From: Microbacterium sp. p3-SID336
Lineage (GTDB): Bacteria; Actinomycetota; Actinomycetes; Actinomycetales; Microbacteriaceae
Assembly (NCBI RefSeq): GCF_025143365.1
Contig: NZ_JALXPE010000035.1
Location: 1-44,551 of the forward strand
Reading direction: 5' to 3'
Length of the DNA stretch: 44,551 bases
Shown here: positions 19,178 through 27,499 of the stretch, one piece after another
Numbering within the stretch: position 1 is the stretch's first letter
Layout of the letters: each line of letters starts with the position of its first letter
Notes under the pieces: model-generated
What the model saw: only the letters and a program-made list of their open reading frames with translations
What the model was told of the DNA's origin: nothing
Databases searched by the model: none
Made by a program: the position numbers and the translations under genes

Positions 19178-19375
19178 ATCAGAACAAGGAGAGCATAGAG
19201 CTACTCCTGACCATAGCGGTTGGCGACCGCGAGGGAGACGACCGACGACGGGAAGGAGAAGCGCGACGCTCTCCTTGTTCTGATGGGCAACTGATCTATC
19301 AGTTGTCTGCTCCCGAAGGGAGCCTCCACCCTCATTCGCTATCAGTAGGTATCACCAACATCAGAACAAGGAGAG
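19178..19375. repeat. structured region with a 16-17-mer in three alternating copies
   Basis: ATCAGAACAAGGAGAGC at 19178-19194 has its exact reverse complement at 19266-19282, and 16 of its bases return at 19360-19375. Between them are perfect small hairpins: GCGGTTGGCGACCGC (19218-19232 region), CAACTGAT/ATCAGTTG (19285-19302) and GCTCCC/GGGAGC (19307-19321). Candidate structured RNA, origin or invertible segment. Confidence 0.6.
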
Positions 19376-19783
19376 TGAACCTATGAAAGACAGGTGATGG
19401 GGTTGGAAGAAGGGGGAGATCAGAAGAGGTGGATGAACCCCTTAAGAAGAGAAGAGATGAGTTATCTCGTATATAACCAAGAGCGCTGCTGTTCGGGGTG
19501 GGGTTCCGGTAGTACGTGAATGGGGGTGGGTGTCGCTATCCTCGGTCCGCGCGTGGTGTGGGGGTGGGCAGTTCTTGGGGCTGTTGCCGGTAGGGGATCT
19601 CGGCGGCTGATGCTTGCTCCACACCACGCCTTCCCTTGCCGCAGGGTCTCGGGGACATAGAGACTGTCCCAACCATCTATCAGACTGTCCAAACGGGCGT
19701 AGGTGTTAAAACGGGTGTTAATATGGTTGCGAAGTGGCTCCGATGCCCCGAGAAGCCCGGTAAATCAGGGGTAGCAGTGTATC
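19376..19783. other. element end without a supported gene
   Basis: It holds short frames only. Near the junction GGACAGTCT occurs twice on the minus strand (about 19655-19690), and CCCGTTT words occur in 19690-19722. These direct repeats could be arm sites for an integrase. A 76-codon minus-strand frame (19462-19692) is not convincing. Confidence 0.4.
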
Positions 19784-19808
19784 GGTTCAAATCCCACCGT
19801 CACCGCCA
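19784..19808 (+). mobile_element. attR: 3' remnant of a tRNA (Ser-type) gene
   Basis: GGTTCAAATCCCACCGTCAC then CGCCA is the T-loop, T-stem, acceptor, G73 and CCA of a tRNA. The 5' half of a cloverleaf is missing: the upstream bases do not pair with CCCAC. The acceptor would be GGTGACG/CGTCACC, as in actinobacterial serine tRNAs. This is what an integrase leaves at the distal side of a tRNA 3' target. The base composition changes sharply here. Confidence 0.7.
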
Positions 19809-19810
19809 TG

Positions 19811-19836
19811 AAAGCCCCCGAGAGATCGGGGGTTTT
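19811..19836 (+). terminator. terminator of the tRNA locus
   Basis: CCCCCGA gaga TCGGGGG followed by TTTT, three bases after the CCA. It is the chromosome's own terminator for the interrupted tRNA gene. Confidence 0.8.
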
Positions 19837-19878
19837 CGCGTATCCGGCGTAAGTCCGGGGTATCGCCATGTCTGTCAC

Positions 19879-19905
19879 CTCAGGTACGTTAACCCGTACT
19901 CAGGT
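19879..19905 (+). promoter_or_regulatory. operator candidate upstream of the RibD-like gene
   Basis: CTCAGGT is repeated 20 bases apart (19879, 19899), with GTACG/CGTAC inverted between. Two helical turns of spacing suit a dimeric repressor. Confidence 0.45.
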
Positions 19906-19924
19906 GTACGACATAGGAGTTGCC

Positions 19925-20497
19925 ATGACCAGATTGATCGTCAGCATGTGGACGACCGTCGACGGCTATGTCGCCGGACTCGATGACTCCATGGACTGGC
20001 TTCGCGCCGATTCCGACCTCATGGACTACGAGCTCGACCTCGTGGAGAACGCGGGTGCTCTTCTGCTCGGCCGGATCACGCACGCCGACTTCGCCTCCTA
20101 CTGGCCGGCCGTCGCCGCCGGAGAGGTCGACGCCGACGAGGGCAATCGGCGCTACGCTCGCCGCCTCGATCAACTCGACAAGTTCGTCGCCTCTCGCTCG
20201 GGCGACGTCGCCCCCTGGCCGGAGACCCGGCACGTCGAAGAGGTGAGCGCCAGCGAAATCCAGCGCATCAAGGATCACGCGGACGGCGACGTGGTCGTCT
20301 ACGGCAGCCTCAGCCTGATCTCGACGCTCAACGCGTTGCACGCGATCGACGAGTTCCACCTCGTCGTCAACCCCGTTCTCCTCTGCCAGGGCAAGCCCGT
20401 CCTCGGCGCAGACCAGCCTCCGACTCCGCTGGAGCTGCGGGAGTGCCGTCCGTTCTCCTCCGGCGCGGTGCTGCTTCGGTATGCCGCGCGGGGCTGA
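19925..20497 (+). CDS. RibD C-terminal / dihydrofolate-reductase-like protein
   Basis: Start MTRLIVSMWTTVDGYVAGLD at 19925 after AGGAGTTGCC; 190 aa. The N-terminal strand-turn MxTVDGYVAG, the middle LLLGRITHADFASYWP and the C-terminal DGDVVVYGSLSLISTLNAL are the pattern of the RibD_C family (DHFR fold, NADPH-binding). Members include the riboflavin pathway reductase, but most stand-alone forms have no known substrate. It is the first chromosomal gene after the junction. The repeated operator upstream suggests a local repressor that is not visible here. Confidence 0.85.
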   Translation: MTRLIVSMWTTVDGYVAGLDDSMDWLRADSDLMDYELDLVENAGALLLGRITHADFASYWPAVAAGEVDADEGNRRYARRLDQLDKFVASRSGDVAPWPETRHVEEVSASEIQRIKDHADGDVVVYGSLSLISTLNALHAIDEFHLVVNPVLLCQGKPVLGADQPPTPLELRECRPFSSGAVLLRYAARG

Positions 20498-20522
20498 ATG
20501 ATCTGGAGGTCCAGCGCGCTGT

Positions 20523-20552
20523 TACCAACAAATAACTCATTAACTGTTGGTA
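20523..20552 (+). promoter_or_regulatory. TACCAACA/TGTTGGTA inverted repeat before fic
   Basis: A perfect 8-base inverted repeat with a 14-base AT-rich spacer, ending 10 bases before the fic start codon. Probably an operator. Confidence 0.55.
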
Positions 20553-20562
20553 TCCTGAGGGA

Positions 20563-21801
20563 ATGGCCACGGATACGGCGTTCCCCTCGATACCGATCGA
20601 GGGGGTCTCGCACGAGACCTTCGAGTGGGTGCCGCGCGCTCCGGAGGTGTTCTCACGCGCCGACGTGGCGCGGCAGACAGGTCCGTACGACGCGACCGTG
20701 ACAGCGCCGATCGCTCAGTGGCATCCCCGGCTCTCCGGCGAAGACGCGGCCGACGTCGAAGATGCCACCCGTCAGCTGGTCGAGTTCGATCAGCATGCGC
20801 AGAAGAAGCTCGGCACGGACAATCCCGCCCTCGGGCCGATGACCGCGATACTGCTGCGCACGGAGTCGGCATCGAGCTCCCAGATCGAACACCTGACGAC
20901 CTCGGCGAAGCAGCTCGCCCTGGCCGAGATCGACGAAGGCGACAAGGCGAACGCTCTGACGGTCGTCGGCAACGTCCGCGCCATGGAAGCTGCGCTCCAG
21001 ATGGCCGACGACATCAGTCAGGACTCCATCCTCGCCATGCACCGTGCGCTGCTCACGCACCAGCGCGGCCTCGAGCACGAGGCCGGCCGCTACCGCCAGG
21101 AGCAGGTCTGGATCGGCACGGGGAATGCCGGCCCTCGCTTCGCGACGTTCGTCGCCCCGCACCATGACCGCATCCCCGAAGCGGTCGCGGACCTGGTCGC
21201 CTTCATCGACCGCCAGGACGTCTCGGTCTTGGTTCAGGTCGCGGTCGCGCACGCCCAGTTCGAGACCATCCACCCGTTCGTCGACGGCAACGGCCGCACC
21301 GGACGTGCGCTCGCGCAGTCGATCCTGCGCAACAAGAAACTCGTCGGCTCCACCGCCGCGCCGATCTCGGCGGGGCTTCTCGTGGACACCGAACGCTACT
21401 TCGCGGCCCTCGGCGCGTTCCGTGACGGGGACGCCGGCCCCATCGTCCATGAGTTCGCGATGGCCGGCCGTATCGCTGCGAAGACGGGCACGCGGCTCGT
21501 GGACGACCTGGCGGAGCAGCTCGACGAATCCCGCCAGAAGATGAAGGGCATCCGTGCGGACGCCGCAGCCTGGAAGGTGCTCCCGCACCTGGTCGGCCAG
21601 CCTGCGGTGAACACGAAGTACCTCATGGCCGAGCTCGGCCTGGGTGAGATGGCGGCGCTGCGCGCGCTCGACGCGCTGACCGCGCGGGGAGTGCTCACCG
21701 AGACGACGGGGAAGGGTCGCAATCGGGTCTGGCAGCACCGCGGGATCCTCGGGGTGCTCGACGCGTATGCCGCGGAGATCCGCCGCATGGCCGCGCACTG
21801 A
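20563..21801 (+). CDS. Fic-domain protein (AMP transferase family), 412 aa
   Basis: Start MATDTAFPSIPIEGVSHETF at 20563. The Fic core motif HPFVDGNGRTGRAL lies near residues 238-251, with the catalytic His first and the Gly-Asn-Gly anion hole intact, so AMPylation of a target protein is expected. An N-terminal segment SASSSQIEHL (near 105-115) matches the S-x-x-x-E autoinhibitory helix, which places the protein in the self-inhibited class without a separate antitoxin. The last 80 residues look like a winged helix (LGEMAALRALDALTARGVLTE), typical of long Fic proteins. The promoter carries an inverted repeat. Target unknown. Confidence 0.9.
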   Translation: MATDTAFPSIPIEGVSHETFEWVPRAPEVFSRADVARQTGPYDATVTAPIAQWHPRLSGEDAADVEDATRQLVEFDQHAQKKLGTDNPALGPMTAILLRTESASSSQIEHLTTSAKQLALAEIDEGDKANALTVVGNVRAMEAALQMADDISQDSILAMHRALLTHQRGLEHEAGRYRQEQVWIGTGNAGPRFATFVAPHHDRIPEAVADLVAFIDRQDVSVLVQVAVAHAQFETIHPFVDGNGRTGRALAQSILRNKKLVGSTAAPISAGLLVDTERYFAALGAFRDGDAGPIVHEFAMAGRIAAKTGTRLVDDLAEQLDESRQKMKGIRADAAAWKVLPHLVGQPAVNTKYLMAELGLGEMAALRALDALTARGVLTETTGKGRNRVWQHRGILGVLDAYAAEIRRMAAH

Positions 21802-21855
21802 TCACTTCGTCCGAAGGAGAGCACGCGCCCTCGCGGTCGACGAGAACCGGGTCGG

Positions 21856-22158
21856 TCAGAGGGCGCCGGTGCCGGTGTAGGCGGACACGGTGCGGTCGGC
21901 GAGCAGCGGGATGATCGTGCCGACGGCGATGCGCTGGAAGTGCGCGCTGTCACGGTGCGCCTGGAAGGCGGCGGCATCGACGTAGCGCTCCGCGATCGTG
22001 AACCGCGTGGGCTCCTCCAGGTCACGCGCCACGGTGTAGGAGATGTTGCCTGCTTCGGCGCGACTCGCCTCGGCGAGCTGCGGGAGCAGCGTCGCGACCT
22101 CATCGGCGGTGTCGCTCGTCGCCGTGTACGTCGCGATCACAGTGAAGTGCGTTGTCAT
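21856..22158 (-). CDS. antibiotic biosynthesis monooxygenase (ABM) domain protein
   Basis: Start MTTHFTVIATYTATSDTADE at 22158 after AAGGAACAGCA; 100 aa. A short ferredoxin-like fold with the ABM pattern (VIATYTA, AEAGNISYTVARDLEEPTRF, ERYVDAAAFQAHRDSAHFQ). These dimeric proteins include quinone and haem monooxygenases and stress proteins; the substrate cannot be read. The ATG overlaps the GlpP-like gene's stop (ATGA), so it is the last gene of the glycerol operon. Confidence 0.85.
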   Translation of the reverse strand: MTTHFTVIATYTATSDTADEVATLLPQLAEASRAEAGNISYTVARDLEEPTRFTIAERYVDAAAFQAHRDSAHFQRIAVGTIIPLLADRTVSAYTGTGAL

Positions 22159-22754
22159 TGCTGTTCCTTCTTGTATGTCCAGAGAGCGCGAGCGCTCGTC
22201 GAGACACCGGTCGCGCCGCACGCGAGCGCGGCGATCACATCACGGGGAGTCGAGATGAATCCGCCTGCCAGCACAGGGCTGACCGTCATGATCGGCTCGT
22301 CTCGGATATAGGGGAGCACCGGCGCGGGCATGATCTGCACGTAGCCGGGCTGCGCCGAGGCCACCGCCTGGGTCGCACGGGGGAGATTCAGCCGGTCGGT
22401 GACGAAGAGCTTCTGGACCGCGACCATCTGACGCGCCTGCACCCGGGAGATGATCGTCCCTCGGGTCGTCACGGTCCCGTCGACGCCGATACTCGCCAGG
22501 AAGTCGATGCCGCCCGCGTCGCTGGCGAGACCCGCGATCGAATCGAGATTCACGAAGACGAACCGCCCCTTCTCTCGAAGCCCGGAGACGAGCGATTCCA
22601 GAGAACGCAGATCGGCGTTCGCCAGGATGCACGCAGGCGCATCCGTCGCGGTGAAGGCCTCGATGTCATCCGCGGTGAACAGCGATGCGATCACCGGCCG
22701 ACACCGGAGGAGCCTGCTGAGCACGCCCCTCCGGTGTTCCAAAAGCTCCATCAC
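22155..22754 (-). CDS. glpP: GlpP-like glycerol-3-phosphate-responsive regulator
   Basis: Starts with GTG-ATG at 22754; 199 aa. The TIM-barrel layout of the GlpP family is clear: CRPVIASLFTADDIEAF, ACILANADLRSLESLV, FVFVNLDSIAGLASDAGGIDF, VDGTVTTRGTIISRVQARQM, IMPAPVLPYIRDEP, VLAGGFISTPRDVIAALACGATGVSTS. In Firmicutes GlpP binds glycerol-3-phosphate and antiterminates glp mRNA. Here it is the fifth gene of the glp operon and probably acts on it. In actinobacteria the mechanism is not established. Confidence 0.85.
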   Translation of the reverse strand: MMELLEHRRGVLSRLLRCRPVIASLFTADDIEAFTATDAPACILANADLRSLESLVSGLREKGRFVFVNLDSIAGLASDAGGIDFLASIGVDGTVTTRGTIISRVQARQMVAVQKLFVTDRLNLPRATQAVASAQPGYVQIMPAPVLPYIRDEPIMTVSPVLAGGFISTPRDVIAALACGATGVSTSARALWTYKKEQQ

Positions 22755-22763
22755 GTCAGCGTA

Positions 22764-24293
22764 TTACGGCAGCCCGAGCTTCCCCGGGTTCAGGATGTTC
22801 TTCGGATCGAGGGCTGCCTTGACGGTGGACAGCACCTCGAATCCCGCGCCGAGCGACGCCGCCATGTACGGCGCACGCAGAAGACCCACACCGTGGTGGT
22901 GGCTGAGCGTCGCGCCGTGCTTCACGATGACGGCGTTCGCCGCATCCCAGGCCGCGCGGTACCAGTCGGCACGGTCCTCGACGGCGACGTCGCCGCGCAG
23001 GCTGAAGTACAGGCAGGCGCTGTCGACGTACGCGTGCGACTGGTGCGCCGATCCCGCGAGCGTCCCGGGGACGCCCTGCAGTGCCGCGACGACCTCCTCG
23101 TAGATCGCCGGCAGGTCACGCCAGACGCCGATCATCTCCAGGGTGTCCGCCACGAATCCCGGGCCCTTCGTGAAGCCCTCGGCGCTCTTGCCGGTCAGGT
23201 AGCGCGTGTCGAGCCAGCGCTCGAAGATCGCGTCGCCGTCGAGCTCGGTCCCGCCCGTCTCCGCGCAGGCCGCAGCCGCGATCTCCAGGCCGGCGTCGAC
23301 GATGCCCGCGGCGCCCTCGTCGGCGATGAGCAGCACCGCCTGATCCGGGATGTCGAACTGCACGCCGCTCTCCAGCGCGTCGTACAGCCGCAGCGCCGCG
23401 GGCGTCGCGCCCCGCTGCATGATCTGACGGCACGCTTCCAGGCCGGCGGCGAAGTCCGCGAAGCCGTACGCGATCGCCCGACCGTAGTCCGGCAGCCGCT
23501 CCAGCTTGAAGCGAATCCGGGTGATGACGCCCAGGGTTCCCTCCGAGCCGATGAAGAGCTGCAGCAGATCCGGTCCGACCGCGGCACGAGCGGTGCCGCC
23601 GAAGGTGGCGAGGGTGCCGTCGGCGAGGACGACGTCCATGCCCACGACCATGTCCTCGATCTTGCCGTAGCGCGTCGAGAGCTGACCGGCGCCGCGGCAG
23701 GCGACCCACCCGCCGACCGTGGAGATCGCGTAGGACGACGGCCAGTGCCCTGTGGTCATCCCGTAGTCGCGCTGGATGGTCTCCTCGAAGATGTCACCGA
23801 AGACGCCGGCCTCGACATCGACGATCTGGCTCTCCGCATCCCACGAGACGATCCTGTCGAGACCGCACACATCGAGGACGATCCCGCCGCGCAGGGGAAG
23901 CGCTGCGCCCGTGACGTTCGAGCGTCCCGCGGAGACGGTCACCGGGATGCCGTGCGCCGACGCGACGCGCATGACAGCCTGCACCTGCTCGGTGGTCGAC
24001 ACCTTGACGATGACGGCGTCGATGACGGCGGGCGCACCGCTGGTCTCGGCGATCATGGTGCGCGCCCACCAGTCACGGGTGCCCGCGATGACGTCCGCCT
24101 GCGCCGTGAGGACCTCATCGGCCACTTCGCGCAGCTCGGCGGTCACGGCATCAGGGACCGCCACCACATCGGCGGCGAGGGAGGCCGCATCGGCCGCTGC
24201 CGCAGACTCCGGCGCCCAGTGCGGAGGTGTCGGGGCACCCACCACATAGTTCCCGCGGTTGTATCCGCGCTTGACGGCTTCCTTGCTGATCAT
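22764..24293 (-). CDS. FAD-binding oxidase of the AGPS/GlcD type
   Basis: Start MISKEAVKRGYNRGNYVVG at 24293, overlapping the glpD stop (ATGA); 509 aa, full length. PP-loop FAD domain with VTVSAGRSNVTGAALPLRGG and TTGHWPSSYAISTVGGWVACRGAG. YGKIEDMVVGMDVVLADG and the closing ILNPGKLG are typical of alkyl-dihydroxyacetone-phosphate synthase-like FAD oxidases. The C-terminal cap domain carries SHHHGVG, the His motif needed for catalysis in this family. In a glycerol operon it may oxidise a glycerol-derived or glyceryl-ether substrate; the true substrate is unknown. Confidence 0.85.
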   Translation of the reverse strand: MISKEAVKRGYNRGNYVVGAPTPPHWAPESAAAADAASLAADVVAVPDAVTAELREVADEVLTAQADVIAGTRDWWARTMIAETSGAPAVIDAVIVKVSTTEQVQAVMRVASAHGIPVTVSAGRSNVTGAALPLRGGIVLDVCGLDRIVSWDAESQIVDVEAGVFGDIFEETIQRDYGMTTGHWPSSYAISTVGGWVACRGAGQLSTRYGKIEDMVVGMDVVLADGTLATFGGTARAAVGPDLLQLFIGSEGTLGVITRIRFKLERLPDYGRAIAYGFADFAAGLEACRQIMQRGATPAALRLYDALESGVQFDIPDQAVLLIADEGAAGIVDAGLEIAAAACAETGGTELDGDAIFERWLDTRYLTGKSAEGFTKGPGFVADTLEMIGVWRDLPAIYEEVVAALQGVPGTLAGSAHQSHAYVDSACLYFSLRGDVAVEDRADWYRAAWDAANAVIVKHGATLSHHHGVGLLRAPYMAASLGAGFEVLSTVKAALDPKNILNPGKLGLP

Positions 24294-25963
24294 GCCTTGT
24301 CTCCCATCAGGATGGCCTTCTCTGTGGCGACCGCGGCGCGGTAGCCCGACACCTGCGCGTCGCGCTCGATGTCACTGAAACCCAGCTCGCGCTGGAGGAG
24401 CTCGGCCACGCGGGGCGCGGCCTCAGCCGACGCGTCACGGGCCTGGATCCGGCTGCGCGTGCGGCGCGCCAGGATGTCGTCGACGTTGCGGGCCATCTCG
24501 TGACGGGCCGCGTAGACGACCTCCGCCTCGAGGTAGGGGAGCCCCGCGACCAGAGGCGTGCTCAGCGACGGGTCGTCGGCGATCAGCTGCCCCAGGAACG
24601 CGGCCTCCGTGCCGTAGCGCTCACCGAAGTGCGCACGGATGCCCCCGGATGCCACGACGGCCTCCGGATCGTAGCCGGCAGAGCCGAGCAGGTACGCGTC
24701 CTTCGTGCGCACACGGCGACGTTCACCGAGCACCTTCTGCGCCGCATCCACCGTCTGCTCCGCCATGTGACGCGCCGTCGTCAGCTTGCCGCCGACCACC
24801 GTGACCAGGCCGTCGGCGTCGGTGCGGATCTCGTGGTTGCGCTTGACCTCGATCGTCTTCCCGCCCGGGGGAGCGACCAGCGGCCGCGTGCCAGCGATGC
24901 TGCCGAGCACCTCTTCCGGCTTGATCTCGGTGTTCAGCGCCACCTGGGCGCCGTCGAGCAGGAAGTCCAGTTCGTCCCGCGTGCAGTGCACGTCGTCCAG
25001 ATCGCCCTGGTAGTCCTCGTCGGTCGTCCCGAGATACGCGGTGTCGCCCCAGCGCGTGATGGTCGCACGGCGGTTGCGTCCCGGAACGGGGATGGTCACG
25101 GTGCAGTCGTTCTGGATCTTCACCCAGGGCACGGCGACGTGCACGCCCTTGGCGGGGCGGATGTTCGGCACGTCGGTCCCGGGCTTCGTCCCGTCCCAGT
25201 CGCGCAGCCACGACCCGACGGCGATGACGACCGCCCGTCCGCGGACGTCGATGGACTCGCCGTCCGTCTCGACGACCACTCCGGCGACTTTTCCGCCCTC
25301 GCGCCGGACATCGGTGACCTTCGCGCCGTTCAGGATCGTCGCGCCGTGGAAGGCCGCCGTCCGTGCGATCGTCAGTGTGAGTCGTGCATCGTCCGCCCGG
25401 GCGTCGTAGTACATGAAGCCGCCGTCGAGGTTCTCCGCCTTGAACGTGGGGCAGTGCGCGAGCACCTCGTTCTTCGACAGCTTCTGGTGCAGGATGCCTT
25501 CCCGCCAGCCGCCCGCGAGGTCATACGTCCACAGCAGCGACTCGAATCCGGCGGCGAGGCGACGGTCGAAGACGCCGTCCACGCTCAGCACCGGGAAGAG
25601 GAACGGGAGCCGCTGAACGAGGTGCCGCGCGTTCCGCCGCAGCCGCTGGCGCTCGAGCAGCGAGTGCCGCACGAGCGGCAGGTTCCCCTGTTCGATGTAC
25701 CGCAGCCCTCCGTGGATCATCTTCGAGGACTTGGAGGACGTGCCCTCGGCGAAGTCCCCCTTCTCGAGCAGCGCGACACGGTAGCCGCGCAGGGCCGCAT
25801 CCATCGCCGCGTAGGCGCCGGTGATGCCACCGCCGACGATGATCATGTCGTATCGCTCGGTCCGCAGCTTCTCCTTGCTCTCGCTGCGGTCGAGTCGGAG
25901 TGGTTCCACCAGGGTCATGCGCTCACGCGCATGGTCCGCTTTGCGGGCAGGCAGGCCGACCAT
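24290..25963 (-). CDS. glpD: glycerol-3-phosphate dehydrogenase (FAD)
   Basis: ATG at 25963, one base after the glpK stop and preceded by GGAGGTG; 557 aa. MIIVGGGITGAYAAMDAAL (residues 40-58) is the FAD dinucleotide fold, followed by AEGTSSKSSKMIHGGLRYIE, the GlpD signature. The C-terminal cap is DAO_C-like (YLEAEVVYAARHEMARNVDDILARRTR). It oxidises glycerol-3-phosphate to dihydroxyacetone phosphate and passes electrons to quinone at the membrane. It fits directly between glpK and the AGPS-like oxidase. Confidence 0.93.
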   Translation of the reverse strand: MVGLPARKADHARERMTLVEPLRLDRSESKEKLRTERYDMIIVGGGITGAYAAMDAALRGYRVALLEKGDFAEGTSSKSSKMIHGGLRYIEQGNLPLVRHSLLERQRLRRNARHLVQRLPFLFPVLSVDGVFDRRLAAGFESLLWTYDLAGGWREGILHQKLSKNEVLAHCPTFKAENLDGGFMYYDARADDARLTLTIARTAAFHGATILNGAKVTDVRREGGKVAGVVVETDGESIDVRGRAVVIAVGSWLRDWDGTKPGTDVPNIRPAKGVHVAVPWVKIQNDCTVTIPVPGRNRRATITRWGDTAYLGTTDEDYQGDLDDVHCTRDELDFLLDGAQVALNTEIKPEEVLGSIAGTRPLVAPPGGKTIEVKRNHEIRTDADGLVTVVGGKLTTARHMAEQTVDAAQKVLGERRRVRTKDAYLLGSAGYDPEAVVASGGIRAHFGERYGTEAAFLGQLIADDPSLSTPLVAGLPYLEAEVVYAARHEMARNVDDILARRTRSRIQARDASAEAAPRVAELLQRELGFSDIERDAQVSGYRAAVATEKAILMGDKA

Positions 25964-25964
25964 C

Positions 25965-27494
25965 TCACACCTCCAGATTCGTGTGTCGTTGACTGAGTTC
26001 GATCTCCGCGTGCACACGGGCGCGCCACGAGGCCACCCGCTCATCGCGTTCGTCCCGGGACATGAGGGGCTCGAAGGCGGCCTCGTGCGCGAGCAGGGCG
26101 GACGTGGACTCCACGTCGTCCCACATCTCTCCCGCTCCGGCGAGGAACGCGGCGCCGCGGATGCTGGCGTATTCGGTTCCCTCCAGGCGCCGCTGCGGCA
26201 CCTGGGTGAGGTCGGCCTGCATCTGCAGGAGCGGATCGCTGTGCGCGAGGCCGCCGCCGACGGTGACGCCGGTCACGTCGATCCCGGCGACCTCGGTGTC
26301 CGCCTCCAGGCTCCAGGCCACCGACTGCGCGATGCCCTCGAGCACGCCGAACGCGACCTGCGCTCGGGTCGTCGCGAAGTCGATCCCCGCGAGCGCCGAC
26401 GTCACGTCGGGGTTGACCACGGGCATGCGCACGCCGGTCATCGCCGGGATGAACTGCACCGAGCCGGCCGCATCCGCTCCGGCGGCCGCTGCGGAGATCG
26501 CCTTCGCGCTCTCGAACCAGCCCAGGGTGTCGCAGATCCAGTCCAGGGCGCTGCCCGTGGCCGCGGTGAACGTCTCGATCGAGTAGCGGGAGAGGCCGCC
26601 GGACCGCCAGGCGACGAGCGACAGCGCCCCGTCGTACCTGCCCGGGTTGTCCGGTTGCGCAGTGCCCATGTTGAGGTCGACGAACGACCCCGTGCCGTGC
26701 ACGCACATCGCGTCGCCGGCGTGGAGAGCGCCGACGCCGATCATGCCGGCGTGCAGGTCGCCGATGACGGCGCGAAGCGGAACCTCGATGCCGAGGACCT
26801 CGGGATCCGTGAGCCCGAACTCGCCCCCATCGTCGCGCAGCTCGGGGAGCAGCTCGGTGGGGAAGCCGAGCGCATCGATGTAGTCGTGCGCGTAGGAGTG
26901 CGCACGCAGGTCGTAGGCGCCACTGCTCGTCGCGTTCGTGGCTGTCGTGACCAGGGGCCGACCCTGCACGAGATTCCAGATCAGCCAGGTGTCGATCGTG
27001 CCGAAACCCAGCCGACCGGCCCGATAGGCCTCGCGCACGGCGGGGTCGTCCTGGATCTGGCGCGCCGCGGTGAGGTAGGGCGTGCGGACGCCGGTTCCTC
27101 GTCCCACGCGCGGGATCAGCGCACTGTTCCACGTCGTGCCGAGCTCGGCGAGGTCGTCGGCATAGCGCGTGTCCTGCCAGACCACGGCAGGGGCGAGCGG
27201 CTGCCCGGTGCGGGTGTCCCAGAGGACGGAGGTGGCCCGCTGGGTGGCGATCGCCATGCTGACGATCGCCACCCCCTTGGACTGTGCATCGGCCAGCGTG
27301 TGGCGGACCGCGAGGATCGTCTTCGAGAGGATCTCCGCGGCATCCTGCTCGACCACACGGTGGCGAGGGGCGGAGACGGCGAGTCTCTCGTAGTGCAGGC
27401 CGCCGACCTCCCCGCTCTCGTCGACCCATGCGGCGCGAGTGCCGGTCGTTCCTTCGTCGATCGCGAGGATCGCCTTTCGCTGAGCCACGGTCAT
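25965..27494 (-). CDS. glpK: glycerol kinase
   Basis: Start MTVAQRKAILAIDEGTTGTR at 27494 with AAAGGA directly before; 509 aa. FGGY kinase with the ATP-binding AIDEGTTGTRAAW loop at the N-terminus, GVRTPYLTAARQI, GTIDTWLIWNLVQG and the C-terminal VTVGGGLAHSDPLLQMQADL. It makes glycerol-3-phosphate from glycerol and ATP. The residue set diverges somewhat from classical GlpK, so another polyol kinase is possible, but the glpD neighbour favours glycerol. Confidence 0.88.
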   Translation of the reverse strand: MTVAQRKAILAIDEGTTGTRAAWVDESGEVGGLHYERLAVSAPRHRVVEQDAAEILSKTILAVRHTLADAQSKGVAIVSMAIATQRATSVLWDTRTGQPLAPAVVWQDTRYADDLAELGTTWNSALIPRVGRGTGVRTPYLTAARQIQDDPAVREAYRAGRLGFGTIDTWLIWNLVQGRPLVTTATNATSSGAYDLRAHSYAHDYIDALGFPTELLPELRDDGGEFGLTDPEVLGIEVPLRAVIGDLHAGMIGVGALHAGDAMCVHGTGSFVDLNMGTAQPDNPGRYDGALSLVAWRSGGLSRYSIETFTAATGSALDWICDTLGWFESAKAISAAAAGADAAGSVQFIPAMTGVRMPVVNPDVTSALAGIDFATTRAQVAFGVLEGIAQSVAWSLEADTEVAGIDVTGVTVGGGLAHSDPLLQMQADLTQVPQRRLEGTEYASIRGAAFLAGAGEMWDDVESTSALLAHEAAFEPLMSRDERDERVASWRARVHAEIELSQRHTNLEV

Positions 27495-27499
27495 TCCTT

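Noticed and set aside
19462..19692. Minus-strand frame of 76 codons near the junction
   Set aside because: No ribosome site and a Pro/Arg/Thr-rich composition; it overlaps the candidate integrase arm repeats. A gene remnant cannot be excluded.
19725..19808. A complete tRNA at the junction
   Set aside because: The 3' 25 bases fit a tRNA perfectly, but the preceding bases do not form the T-stem, anticodon or D-arms, so only a remnant is present.
1..19810. Insertion sequence or transposase
   Set aside because: No transposase-like frame and no terminal inverted repeats with target duplications were seen.
1..19810. Phage structural or packaging genes
   Set aside because: None of the proteins resembles capsid, portal, tail or terminase families. 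The compact promoters are phage-like but do not suffice.
22152..24344. Plus-strand open frame of 730 codons antisense to the glycerol genes
   Set aside because: A high-GC shadow frame: Arg/Asp/His-rich, without any domain, while the opposite strand encodes clear families. The same holds for 25821-28127 and 27284-29092.
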